A stretch of DNA of 64,000 nt from assembly GCA_013178095.1 (NCBI GenBank), contig JABLXK010000013.1, positions 39,299 through 103,298 of the forward strand. The letters run 5' to 3'. The stretch is from Anaerolineae bacterium. GTDB taxonomy: Bacteria > Chloroflexota > Anaerolineae > Anaerolineales > Anaerolineaceae. The position numbers and the translations under genes were made by a program. The notes under the pieces are model-generated. The model ran no database searches and was not told where the DNA came from. It was given only the letters and a program-made list of their open reading frames with translations. Shown here in pieces: positions 52,970-61,127 of this stretch (position 1 is the first letter of the stretch; each line of letters starts with the position of its first letter).

Positions 52970-53305
52970 TCAATCATTTTTACCGCCAAATTTAAGATAT
53001 ATACGGATTATCTGTTTGCCTAAATTTAATTCGGTCATGGCCGCCATCAAGGTATCCTGAGCATGATTCAAGAGCAGGGAATACTCAAGGTTCTCACCTT
53101 TGGCCTCCATCTGAATGATCTCGGTTTGGATGTGATGTGCAGCGCGTAGCTCATTTTCAGCTTCATCGATGCAATTACTTGCAGTCGAAAAATCGTCATT
53201 GCTCGCCGCATTTAATGCCTTTAAGATGGTATTCCTTGCATTGCCGGCATGAATAATGACCTTGGTCGCAATTTCAACCAGCATCGATCCAGTATGTAAC
53301 GTCAT
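52970..53305 (-). CDS. PTS lactose/cellobiose-type IIA, copy 2
   Basis: 111 aa, IIA(Lac/Cel) domain with His81 in NHAQDTLMAA and metal-site Asp84. Start ATG 53305. It follows the first IIC gene with a 42-nt gap, so this IIA belongs to that operon. Only about 35-40% like copy 1. Confidence 0.93.
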   Translation of the reverse strand: MTLHTGSMLVEIATKVIIHAGNARNTILKALNAASNDDFSTASNCIDEAENELRAAHHIQTEIIQMEAKGENLEYSLLLNHAQDTLMAAMTELNLGKQIIRIYLKFGGKND

Positions 53306-53347
53306 TCTTTCTAAATCCTCTATATCGGTTAAGTCTGCCTTGCACTT

Positions 53348-54580
53348 TCAACCCATTTCTTTCTGCAAATTCTCTTCCGCTTCTAATTTTCCGGCATGTA
53401 TTCGCAGGAAAGGCATCCAAATCAGCGCGTCCAGTATGATCAAACCAAGCACGAGTAAAACCGCCCGAAAATCCTCAGAGAGAATATACGCATTAATAAG
53501 TGTCGGTATGCCCATGGAAAATGCCAGCGAGGAAGGTATTTTGACCAGACCGAAGTAAAGCACAAAATAAGTGATAAGTTGGTTCAGGATCGGGGCAATC
53601 ACAAACGGAAAGAAAAAGAATGAGTTGAGCATAATCGGCAAACCAAAAATCAGCGGTTCATTGATATTCAAGATTCCTGGTAAAAATGCCAATTGTCCAA
53701 GTTTTTTATGCGTCCGTGATTTCGAAAAAAGCAAGGCCAGATTTAAACCCAACGTGGAACCGGCTCCGCCCAGGTTGATCATTAAATGTGTTCCCATATT
53801 ATTGATTAAGAATCCGTTTTCGACTGTAGGCATCAAGCCTTTGGCGAGCAAATTCGCATTATGCGCAGCCGCCGTCATCAGCACCACCAATGCTGGTGTT
53901 GTCACTGACAATGGGTGGATGCCAAAATAAAATAAAATTGGTCCTGTAGCTGACAGTATCAAGCTTCCAATAAGAGAAGTTTGAATATCAATAATAGGCG
54001 TAAGCACTGCACTGAATACAGTATGTAGATCGATATTCAATAAATTCGTGAATACCCAGACGCTCAACGTAATGGCAGTGCCAGCAAACAGATAATCAAA
54101 CCAGGTTTTAATGATTTCCGGCAGTCCTTCGGATTGAATGACCCACCCATGCTTCTTAAAAAAATTAGTCACTTCCCCTGCCCAAAGGCCTGAGATGATA
54201 GCAACGAATAGTCCATTCGTACCAAATTTACTGAATAATGCTGAGAAATAAATATTCCCATTATCATCGGTAATGAAATTCGGGCACATGAAAATAAAAT
54301 ACGCGATAACAGCGAAAAATCCAACCGTTTGTTTATCGATTTGATTGTATTTAGCATTTGACGCCCCAATACTATAAGCGAAAAAAATCCCTACAATGCC
54401 AAACACCAGGTCTTTCAAATTCGCGAATTTAACTGCAAAAGCTGTGACTTTTAATCCGGGAATGAAAGACATCAGGATAGAGATTATTGATAAAAAGGAA
54501 CCGATCAACAGAACATTGACACCTGAAGCAATTCCTCCGGAAATACTCTTGATAATTCTTAGATTGGCGAATTTATTCAT
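53348..54580 (-). CDS. PTS cellobiose-type IIC (CelB-like), 5' end frameshifted
   Basis: 410 codons from ATG 54580, membrane channel of a cellobiose/diacetylchitobiose-type PTS, with about ten hydrophobic segments, GGIASGVNVLLIGSFLSII, NFFKKHGWVI, FGIHPLSV and the substrate-site NINEPLIFGLPIM. The well-spaced start is ATG 54624 (GGAGATTAAT), but it is out of frame: one base is missing in the run at 54611-54614 (four T on plus where five would restore frame). The restored N-terminus, ending EWYEKKLIEPMNKFAN, lines up with the paralogue (EKKWHEKFIVDPLNKFAN). Alternatively the 11-codon leader (stop 54589) feeds reinitiation at 54580. Confidence 0.87.
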   Translation of the reverse strand: MNKFANLRIIKSISGGIASGVNVLLIGSFLSIISILMSFIPGLKVTAFAVKFANLKDLVFGIVGIFFAYSIGASNAKYNQIDKQTVGFFAVIAYFIFMCPNFITDDNGNIYFSALFSKFGTNGLFVAIISGLWAGEVTNFFKKHGWVIQSEGLPEIIKTWFDYLFAGTAITLSVWVFTNLLNIDLHTVFSAVLTPIIDIQTSLIGSLILSATGPILFYFGIHPLSVTTPALVVLMTAAAHNANLLAKGLMPTVENGFLINNMGTHLMINLGGAGSTLGLNLALLFSKSRTHKKLGQLAFLPGILNINEPLIFGLPIMLNSFFFFPFVIAPILNQLITYFVLYFGLVKIPSSLAFSMGIPTLINAYILSEDFRAVLLVLGLIILDALIWMPFLRIHAGKLEAEENLQKEMG

Positions 54581-54624
54581 TGGTTCAATTAATTTTTTTT
54601 CATACCATTCTTTTCCATAACCAT

Positions 54625-54974
54625 ATTAATCTCCAATAGTTAATCGAGAGACCATAATCAAGCAGTTGAAAGCCTTGATATTTTTTTATATAAAAAAGTC
54701 ATTGGAAAGACGGTGTATTCACCGCAGATTGTGTGCATATCTTTGGGCCTATCCGATATGCCCGTTGTTTAAATAACCCATAGGATCAACTATTTTGCCG
54801 TGTCTTTCGCAACATTTTTTATCTTAAAAATACATCTGCTTTTTTCCCATAACCTAAGGATGATAACGTGTCGTCTTATCAAGCTAATTGAACGCAAAAT
54901 ATTTTCCTTTTTTCTCCGCGACTAAAATATGGGAATGCCTTACTTAATATAATGATTTTCTATCCACCTGCTTT
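54625..54974. other. Intergenic stretch between the two IIC genes
   Basis: 350 nt with no gene seen. AT-rich. The promoter of the first IIC gene is presumably here; I could not define one. Confidence 0.5.
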
Positions 54975-56246
54975 TTAGTTTGATTTCTGTGTCTCTTGTA
55001 TCAACTGTTGTCTTGCATGAGTCTTCAGGAATGGCACCCAAATCAAAGCATCTAACGTAATCAAAATTAGCACTAAAAATATGGCACGGTAATCCTCCGT
55101 AAGGATATAAGCGTTGATTACCGATGGAATATGCATGGAAAGCGCCAAAGAAGCCGGGATTCTCACCCATCCAAAAAACAACACAAAGTATGCGATTGCT
55201 TGATTGATAATGGGGACAATGACATATGGGATAAAAAAGGCCGGGTTGAAAATGATCGGCAGTCCGAAAATCAGGGGTTCGTTGATATTTAAGATACCCG
55301 GTAGGATTGCCAGCCGTCCGAGTTTCCGGTGGGTTTCGGATTTTGAAAAGAGCAGAGCAATATTCAATCCCAAAGTGGAACCTGCCCCTCCCAGATTGAT
55401 CATCAGCAGCGTTCCGTAGTTATTAATGATAAAACCGTTCGCCAAGGTTGGCGCCAATCCTCTGGCAAGCAGGTCCGCGTTATGCGCGGCCGCAGCGATA
55501 TAAACTGCAAAAACCGGATAAAGTACCGATAAAGGATGAATACCGAAATAGAATAATAAAGGACCGGAAGCCGCCAGAAGTAAAGTCCCCCAAAAAGAGC
55601 TGAAGATATCAATTATTGGAATGAGGATTGTACTGAAAATCGTAAATAAATCAACATTTAGTAAATCTGTAAATGCCCAGGCACTCAAGGTTACAACAGT
55701 GCCGGCGATGAGATAATCAAACCAGGTTTGGATGATCTCAGGCAGCCCTTCCGATTTCATGACCCAACCATGTTTCTTAAAGAAATTGGTTATTTCCCCC
55801 GCCCATAAGCCGGATACCAGCGAGACAAAAATTCCATTCGTCCCAAATTTGCTGAATTCCGCCTGAAAGAGCGTAATCCCGTTTTCGTTAATTACAAATT
55901 CTGGGCGCATGAAGATGTAATAAACAATCACCGCGAAAAAGCCCACCGATTGTTTGTCGATCTTATTGTATTTAGCATTGGCTGCACCAATACTGTACGC
56001 AAAGAAAACACCCACAATACCAAACACCAGCTCTTTAAGCGCAAAAAATTTTACAGAAAATTCAGTCTCTTTCAATCCAGGAATAAAAGACATCAGGATT
56101 GAAATAATGGAAAGGATGGACCCGATTAATAAAATATTCACCCCTGAAGCAATGCCACCGGAAATGCTTTTTATTATCCGCAGGTTGGCAAATTTATTCA
56201 ACGGATCGACGATGAATTTTTCATGCCATTTCTTTTCAACAGCCAT
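54975..56246 (-). CDS. PTS cellobiose-type IIC (CelB-like), paralogue
   Basis: 423 aa, full-length IIC with the short hydrophilic N-terminus (MAVEKKWHEKFIVDPLNKF). About ten hydrophobic segments; YFGIHPLSV and NINEPLIFGLPIIF mark the sugar site. GGAGAAGATC precedes ATG 56246. About 70% identical by eye to the other IIC, so the pair is a fairly recent duplication. It follows the IIB gene after 19 nt. Confidence 0.95.
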   Translation of the reverse strand: MAVEKKWHEKFIVDPLNKFANLRIIKSISGGIASGVNILLIGSILSIISILMSFIPGLKETEFSVKFFALKELVFGIVGVFFAYSIGAANAKYNKIDKQSVGFFAVIVYYIFMRPEFVINENGITLFQAEFSKFGTNGIFVSLVSGLWAGEITNFFKKHGWVMKSEGLPEIIQTWFDYLIAGTVVTLSAWAFTDLLNVDLFTIFSTILIPIIDIFSSFWGTLLLAASGPLLFYFGIHPLSVLYPVFAVYIAAAAHNADLLARGLAPTLANGFIINNYGTLLMINLGGAGSTLGLNIALLFSKSETHRKLGRLAILPGILNINEPLIFGLPIIFNPAFFIPYVIVPIINQAIAYFVLFFGWVRIPASLALSMHIPSVINAYILTEDYRAIFLVLILITLDALIWVPFLKTHARQQLIQETQKSN

Positions 56247-56265
56247 GATCTTCTCCAGGATTTTT

Positions 56266-56565
56266 TTATGAATTGACGATCAATTTCCGGATCGCATCGC
56301 CATCCATGCGGCCATATAACTCCAGGGGGATCAGGATCGGGATAATTCCATATTCCTGGCACACTTCCATTATCTCGTCCATAGCATAAAGTACACTCGG
56401 TGACACCAAAATAATATCCGCCCAATCGATGTAATCCACTATTTCCATGGAAGCTTTCGATATGATCTGGATTTCTTCTTGATTTTTCGTAAATGCTTCA
56501 TGAATTTTTTTAACAAGAAATGAAGACGACATGCCGCCTTGACATACCAGTAGAATATTGGTCAT
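56266..56565 (-). CDS. PTS cellobiose-type IIB
   Basis: 99 aa. ILLVCQGGMSSSFLVKKI holds the phosphorylated Cys8 in the cellobiose IIB loop CxxGMSS. It passes phosphate from IIA to the sugar in IIC. First gene of the minus-strand IIB-IIC unit; only one IIB is present, and it must serve both IIC copies unless another lies elsewhere. Confidence 0.95.
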   Translation of the reverse strand: MTNILLVCQGGMSSSFLVKKIHEAFTKNQEEIQIISKASMEIVDYIDWADIILVSPSVLYAMDEIMEVCQEYGIIPILIPLELYGRMDGDAIRKLIVNS

Positions 56566-56732
56566 AATTGCTTTCGACTCCTCAATATGAAATTTGTTGC
56601 CTGGCCTCCTTTACTTTATTAAAATAGGTAGTAAAAGCCATTTGTTACAGGCTTAATTTACAATGAGCGCTTGTTCACCTCATCATTATAATAACATTCT
56701 GGGTAAATTCAACACTTCTAAAAAAAAAAAAT

Positions 56733-56778
56733 CACCTAAAAATCAAAGCGAGCGGTTTTTCCATCCGCTCCCTTTGAT
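56733..56778 (-). terminator. Intrinsic terminator after the glpK remnant
   Basis: ATCAAAG...CTTTGAT and CGAGCGG/CCGCTCC form a 14-bp stem with one mismatched zone and a 9-nt loop, followed by U-rich sequence on the minus strand. It survives although the gene is broken. Confidence 0.8.
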
Positions 56779-56789
56779 CCAGTTTAATC

Positions 56790-57265
56790 TTATTTAACCC
56801 AATCAAATGTTCTTGTTACTGCCCTTTTCCAGCCTCGATACAGGCTCTCGCTTTGGTCCCCCGGTATGCCGGGGAGCCATTCTTTATCCTTACCCCAATT
56901 GACTCGCAGGTCATCGATCTTTTTCCAAAATCCCGTTGCCAATCCTGCTGCGTATGCTGCACCCAATGCAGTGGTCTCCGCCACGGTTGGGTGAATGACC
57001 GGAACCCTCAGGATATCAGCCTGGAATTGCACCAACAACTCACTGAAAACCATGCCGCCGTCTACCTTCAGGGCTTAAAGTGCCACGCCAGAGTCCTTAT
57101 TCATGGCATCCAGCACTTAGCGTGTCTGGCAGGCGGTTGCTTCCAGCACAGCGCGGGCAGTATAGCCGCTGTTGGTGAAGCGGGTCATGCCCGGATTACG
57201 CCGCGCGCGTCGCTGCGCCAGTACAGTGCGAACAAACTGGAAAAGCCGGCACGAATGCATCACTC
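56790..57265 (-). pseudogene. glpK: Glycerol kinase remnant
   Basis: Only the C-terminal third of GlpK is detectable. Translating with breaks gives FVPAF (57240-57255), then after a one-base shift SSLFALYWRSDARGVI, then MTRFTNSGYTARAVLEA, then an in-frame stop, VLDAMNKDSGVAL, a second stop, [20 protein letters not shown] and the intact end ([21 protein letters not shown]). Two stop codons and one frameshift plus loss of the N-terminal two thirds make it non-functional. The 87-codon open frame at 56790-57053 is only its tail. Confidence 0.93.
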
Positions 57266-57549
57266 CTGCCAGCTTCAATTTTTTCCTAAGCAAAGTTTAG
57301 TATTGAGATCGTGCGGAGATAATAGATTTAAGTCAGGTTTAAGGAATAATCTTCCAATAATGGGATGATGTTTTTTGCCGTATTGTATTTATTTTATGAG
57401 TTTGTATAATTAACAACAGGATATGATCGCTGCATCAAAGCGGAGGGCTATCAGCCGATCCAATACGCATGGCTCTCGGGGGGATTATCTGTGGGAGATG
57501 TTTCGAATTAAGTATTTTCCTCATCGTTCTGTAGATCATGGAGGGAAAG
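57266..57549. other. Intergenic stretch
   Basis: 284 nt between the glpK remnant and the next gene. No named feature. An open frame around 57420-57515 (GYQPIQYAWLSGGLSVGD) has no start or SD and could be a gene scrap. Confidence 0.4.
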
Positions 57550-59046
57550 ATGAAATGCCGCCGATCGGTTCAGTTTAAATTAAATTCCATAAGATATTTT
57601 TACTTTGGCTTTTTCCTGTTCTTCAGTTTATTGGTTATCACACGCGAAGCACAGGCGCAGGATGCCATCCCACCGGGCGTGACGCCGCAAAAAGTCACCG
57701 CCGTTATCGAAGTTGACGAAACTCGTACCGACACCGGTGAGCTGGTTTCCTCAATAGATGGCGTGTTGGAATTCTGGAACGTGGGCGCGATGGGCGGTGA
57801 GGCTTATAAAACCGCCATTGTGACACTTAATTTTTATTTTTTCAAGGAGGGTTCCTCCTCCGCCATCTTTGAGTTCATCTTCAGCGGCGGACCAGAAGGG
57901 ACCTTTACATTGGTGAGCGGGCCCAACTACACCAGCGGGCCGGCAGGCAGCCGGTCGAGCGATATTATGGGCGACCTCAATCAGGTCTGGATCCCCAATG
58001 AACTGGAAACGACACAGCAGGATTGCACAGTAGCCAGTTCAGTTCTCAGCGGATTAAGCAACACCTATTGGTATCGGACTGAAAGTTCGGAACCTTTTTC
58101 TGGTTGGTTCCCGAGCTGTTCGACCTGCACCGCCGCCATGACCTGGGACGCCAACCTGCAAGCCGGCGATGTGCTTTCGCCTGAAACCAGTTACACCGGA
58201 CCGGACGGCCAACCGATCGAACCGCTCGGACAAGCCTTGTATATCAACGGCAAAGAGACCTGGTCAGTGGTGTGGGACGGCCAACCGGCCAGCCTGGAAC
58301 TGCAATACACATGTCCCGATCACGCCGCGCATGTTCTTAATCTGACCGTTCCCGCCGCAAACATGCCCCAACCCAAAGACCAGAACCCGCCCCAATCGCC
58401 GCCGCAGGCATCGCTGCCGCAGCCGGACTCGCAGAAATCAACCCCCGGTACTTCCCTGAAGGATTTGATCAAAATCATCCTGGTCGGGGTGGGGGTGATC
58501 TCCATCGGGACGAGCGCAATTGTGATCGGAAAAAAACTGATCTCCGGCAGCGCCAAACCCAAAACCGGCATCGAGCGAGATATTTCAACCGACTCAAGAA
58601 AGTCATTTTCAAAGGAGAGCGGCGGGGAATCTAAACCGATCAAGCAGGAACGCGCTGAGCTGCGTGAAAAAGCCATCAAGCTGGATGCCAAATGGAACGA
58701 GATCAAACGTGAAATTAATAAACGCGAAAACCAACTCTTGAAATTGATCCGTAAAAATACTACCAACCGTCTAAAAGTTTTGGTTAAGAAAGCCATTGAA
58801 GTCAGGGAAGTCATCAGCGGCCCGGTCGGGAAGTTTGTGGGGGAAGGCTTCAAAGGCGCCACCGGCGTGGATATCGACAAGATGCTGTTCGATCTGGATA
58901 ATAAAAAGGACGTGGATATCCTGGTGCAGGGTAAAGAGTGCCAGGCTGCTTTGAAAAACTATATAGATTCCTTGAAGCAGGACCTGTTGAAGACCGGGCG
59001 GGAACACACCCGGGTGCTAAACCAACTTAAAGAGTTGGAAAAATAA
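57550..59046 (+). CDS. Exported single-span protein with cytoplasmic coiled coil
   Basis: 498 aa from ATG 57550 (GGAGGGAAAG SD; an ATG four codons earlier has no spacing for it). Signal sequence FFSLLVITREAQAQ; beta-rich external domain of about 250 residues with several Cys (CTVASS, CSTCTAAM, YTCPDH); Pro/Gln-rich linker; membrane helix LIKIILVGVGVISIGTSAIVI near residue 310; then a long charged helical region with coiled-coil character up to the C-terminus (KIKREINKRENQLLKL-like). Not recognised. The next gene, also membrane-linked, starts 4 nt after the stop. Confidence 0.8.
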   Translation: MKCRRSVQFKLNSIRYFYFGFFLFFSLLVITREAQAQDAIPPGVTPQKVTAVIEVDETRTDTGELVSSIDGVLEFWNVGAMGGEAYKTAIVTLNFYFFKEGSSSAIFEFIFSGGPEGTFTLVSGPNYTSGPAGSRSSDIMGDLNQVWIPNELETTQQDCTVASSVLSGLSNTYWYRTESSEPFSGWFPSCSTCTAAMTWDANLQAGDVLSPETSYTGPDGQPIEPLGQALYINGKETWSVVWDGQPASLELQYTCPDHAAHVLNLTVPAANMPQPKDQNPPQSPPQASLPQPDSQKSTPGTSLKDLIKIILVGVGVISIGTSAIVIGKKLISGSAKPKTGIERDISTDSRKSFSKESGGESKPIKQERAELREKAIKLDAKWNEIKREINKRENQLLKLIRKNTTNRLKVLVKKAIEVREVISGPVGKFVGEGFKGATGVDIDKMLFDLDNKKDVDILVQGKECQAALKNYIDSLKQDLLKTGREHTRVLNQLKELEK

Positions 59047-59050
59047 CGCG

Positions 59051-60361
59051 ATGGTTGGGTGCAAAATGGATAAACTACAAGACCAGACAATCGAAACTGA
59101 CTTGTTCGCCGCCGCAGCCGGCTTGCTGCCGGGCGAGCGCGGAGCGCTTTCTCCATTGGATGAATGCAACGGGAAACAAGCAACTCAAAAAACGCTGCAA
59201 GCGTTAAAGAAAAAAGGATTGGTTGCACCGTCAGGAGACATCGAGCCGGTCTTCCGGGAACTGCTGCAGGATTTATTGGACCCAATCCATGAATTCCATA
59301 TTGATGTTTTAAATGAAGAAAGAGAAAACAGTTTTTCGGTCTATTTCAAGGATATGGCAAGCCTTCCGATCAGCTTGAATGCCGGAGGGGAACTTCTGGC
59401 GATTGCCCGCGGCGTGGCTTTCCCGGAGTTAATTACCGAGATTGAATCCTATTTCTCCATTAAGAAAAACCTCAAGAGCGTTTTCACGATAGATTCTTCG
59501 CTGGAACATGCCTGGACGCTGGCATGTTTGCTGGATCTGTCGCATCATAACCATGCGGGAGCCAAAACCACCGGGGGTTTCAGCCCGGCCGAAATCATTC
59601 AGGCGCTGAAGGAATTCGGCGATTCATCCTCCTGGCTTTGGCTGAATACGCTCTACTCATTAACCGAGAACCAACCAGAGGAGAAGGGAAATATCGAGGG
59701 CAGCCTGGATTGGTTGGTCAAACACGGGCTGTCGGGGAAGAAAGGCGATCGGTATTTACCCGCCGGCGAAGCGGCCGAAATAACCAAACAAACAGGCCAA
59801 CCGCATCTCGCATTAAACCTGACGAGCGCGCAAAAGGTAAACGCCATCCATATCGAAATGCAGAAATTGATCTTTTTTGAAGGCCAAAACGCGCTGATTG
59901 GAATGGCGTATCGGACGGGAGAAGAAAGCGTTTATTGGCTCAAACGGTCGCCGCAGGGATTGTTGGAAATTCTTAAAATCTGCACGCAGGAACCCAAATT
60001 GCTGTATCAGGCGCTGGATCTTAACACGGAGGAGATCCCAAGCATCCCCTGCCCGGCCTGCGGACAATTGCAGGATCCGGCTGCGAAATTCTGCAAAGAT
60101 TGCGGAACGGCATTCATGACGGGCGGCAAACTGGAGACCATTCCCGAATCCGTACCCGGGGATAAACCGCAAAACGCGAAAGAAACGCTGCGCGGCAAGC
60201 TGAGCCAAAAGGCGGCGGCTGAACAAGATCAGGCGGTTGAGCAAAAGCAACCCGTAAAAAGAAAAATCCGTTGGTGGGTGATCCTGTTGATCATCCTGGG
60301 TGTTATACTGCTTGGGTGCCTGCTCGTCTCGTTATTCGTGCCGATCACGATCCGTTTTTAG
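59051..60361 (+). CDS. Zinc-ribbon tail-anchored membrane protein
   Basis: 436 aa. N-terminal 330 residues are soluble and unrecognised, with several helical pieces. Then a zinc ribbon CPACGQLQDPAAKFCKDCG (residues about 333-351), a polar linker and a C-terminal membrane helix IRWWVILLIILGVILLGCLL. So the bulk probably lies in the cytoplasm, anchored at its tail, or outside depending on orientation. It is 4 nt from the preceding gene, so the two form an operon. ATG 59051 or the ATG at 59066 are both possible starts. Confidence 0.75.
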   Translation: MVGCKMDKLQDQTIETDLFAAAAGLLPGERGALSPLDECNGKQATQKTLQALKKKGLVAPSGDIEPVFRELLQDLLDPIHEFHIDVLNEERENSFSVYFKDMASLPISLNAGGELLAIARGVAFPELITEIESYFSIKKNLKSVFTIDSSLEHAWTLACLLDLSHHNHAGAKTTGGFSPAEIIQALKEFGDSSSWLWLNTLYSLTENQPEEKGNIEGSLDWLVKHGLSGKKGDRYLPAGEAAEITKQTGQPHLALNLTSAQKVNAIHIEMQKLIFFEGQNALIGMAYRTGEESVYWLKRSPQGLLEILKICTQEPKLLYQALDLNTEEIPSIPCPACGQLQDPAAKFCKDCGTAFMTGGKLETIPESVPGDKPQNAKETLRGKLSQKAAAEQDQAVEQKQPVKRKIRWWVILLIILGVILLGCLLVSLFVPITIRF

Positions 60362-60390
60362 TACATCGTCAATAAGGGAATCGAATTTTC

Positions 60391-60419
60391 CAGCCGAATT
60401 GTTATAATGAATTCGGCTG
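60391..60419. promoter_or_regulatory. Inverted repeat around a -10 box upstream of the corrinoid protein gene
   Basis: CAGCCGAATT-GTTATAATG-AATTCGGCTG is a perfect 10-bp inverted repeat with TATAAT (60403-60408) in the 9-nt loop. It may be an operator blocking the promoter of the methyltransferase genes, or a terminator for the upstream operon. Confidence 0.55.
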
Positions 60420-60458
60420 TTTACGATTATTGAAAGGCGCTTCATCAGGTAATTCTTC

Positions 60459-61112
60459 TTGGTTAATGAAATCCTTTACTCCATCCAGAATGCCCTCATC
60501 TCCGGAGACACGGAAGCCGCGGAAGCTGCCGCGCACGCGGCGCTGGCCGCCGGGTTGGACGCGCAGAGCATCCTCAACGACGGTTTGATGCGCGGGGCAG
60601 ATATCGTCGGCCAGCAATTCGAAGCCGGCGAGGTCTTCCTGCCGCAATTGATGTTCAGCGCGCGCGCCCTGAAAGCCGCCATGGCGGTCATCACCCCCGA
60701 ACTGAAACGCCTGGGAGGGGAAGGCGGCACCGGACGGCAGGGGCTGGTGGTGCTGGCCACCATCCAGTCGGATATCCACGATATCGGCAAGAACATCGTC
60801 TCCACCCTGTTGACCACCGGCGGTTTCGAGGTGATCGACCTGGGTGTGGATGTGCCCATCAAGCGCATCATTTCCGCCGCGCTGGATGCCTGCGCGGACA
60901 TCATTGGCTGCTCGGCCATGCTAACCACTTCCATGCCTTTCATGGGCGACCTGATCCAAACCCTGGAAGCCATGGGCGAACGCCGGCGTTTTAAAGTGAT
61001 GGTGGGCGGGGCATCCGTCACACCGGAATACGCCGCGCGTATCGGGGCGGATGGTACAGCCCCCAATGCCGTCCAGGCGCTGCAACTGGCGCGCAGCCTG
61101 ATGCTCAATTGA
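60459..61112 (+). CDS. Corrinoid protein of a methyltransferase system
   Basis: 217 aa, cobalamin-binding protein of the MtmC/MttC/MtbC family. An N-terminal helical cap of about 85 residues (LMRGADIVGQQFEAGEVFLPQLM) precedes the Rossmann B12 domain with DIHDIGKN (D105, H107, G110, the lower axial His), CSAMLTTSM and GGASVTPEYAARIGADG. It shuttles methyl groups between the substrate methyltransferase and a methylcobamide:THF or CoM enzyme. The start TTG 60459 has a weak SD. It lies 15 nt before the MtmB-like gene. Confidence 0.92.
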   Translation: MVNEILYSIQNALISGDTEAAEAAAHAALAAGLDAQSILNDGLMRGADIVGQQFEAGEVFLPQLMFSARALKAAMAVITPELKRLGGEGGTGRQGLVVLATIQSDIHDIGKNIVSTLLTTGGFEVIDLGVDVPIKRIISAALDACADIIGCSAMLTTSMPFMGDLIQTLEAMGERRRFKVMVGGASVTPEYAARIGADGTAPNAVQALQLARSLMLN

Positions 61113-61127
61113 TGAGGACAGCTTTCA

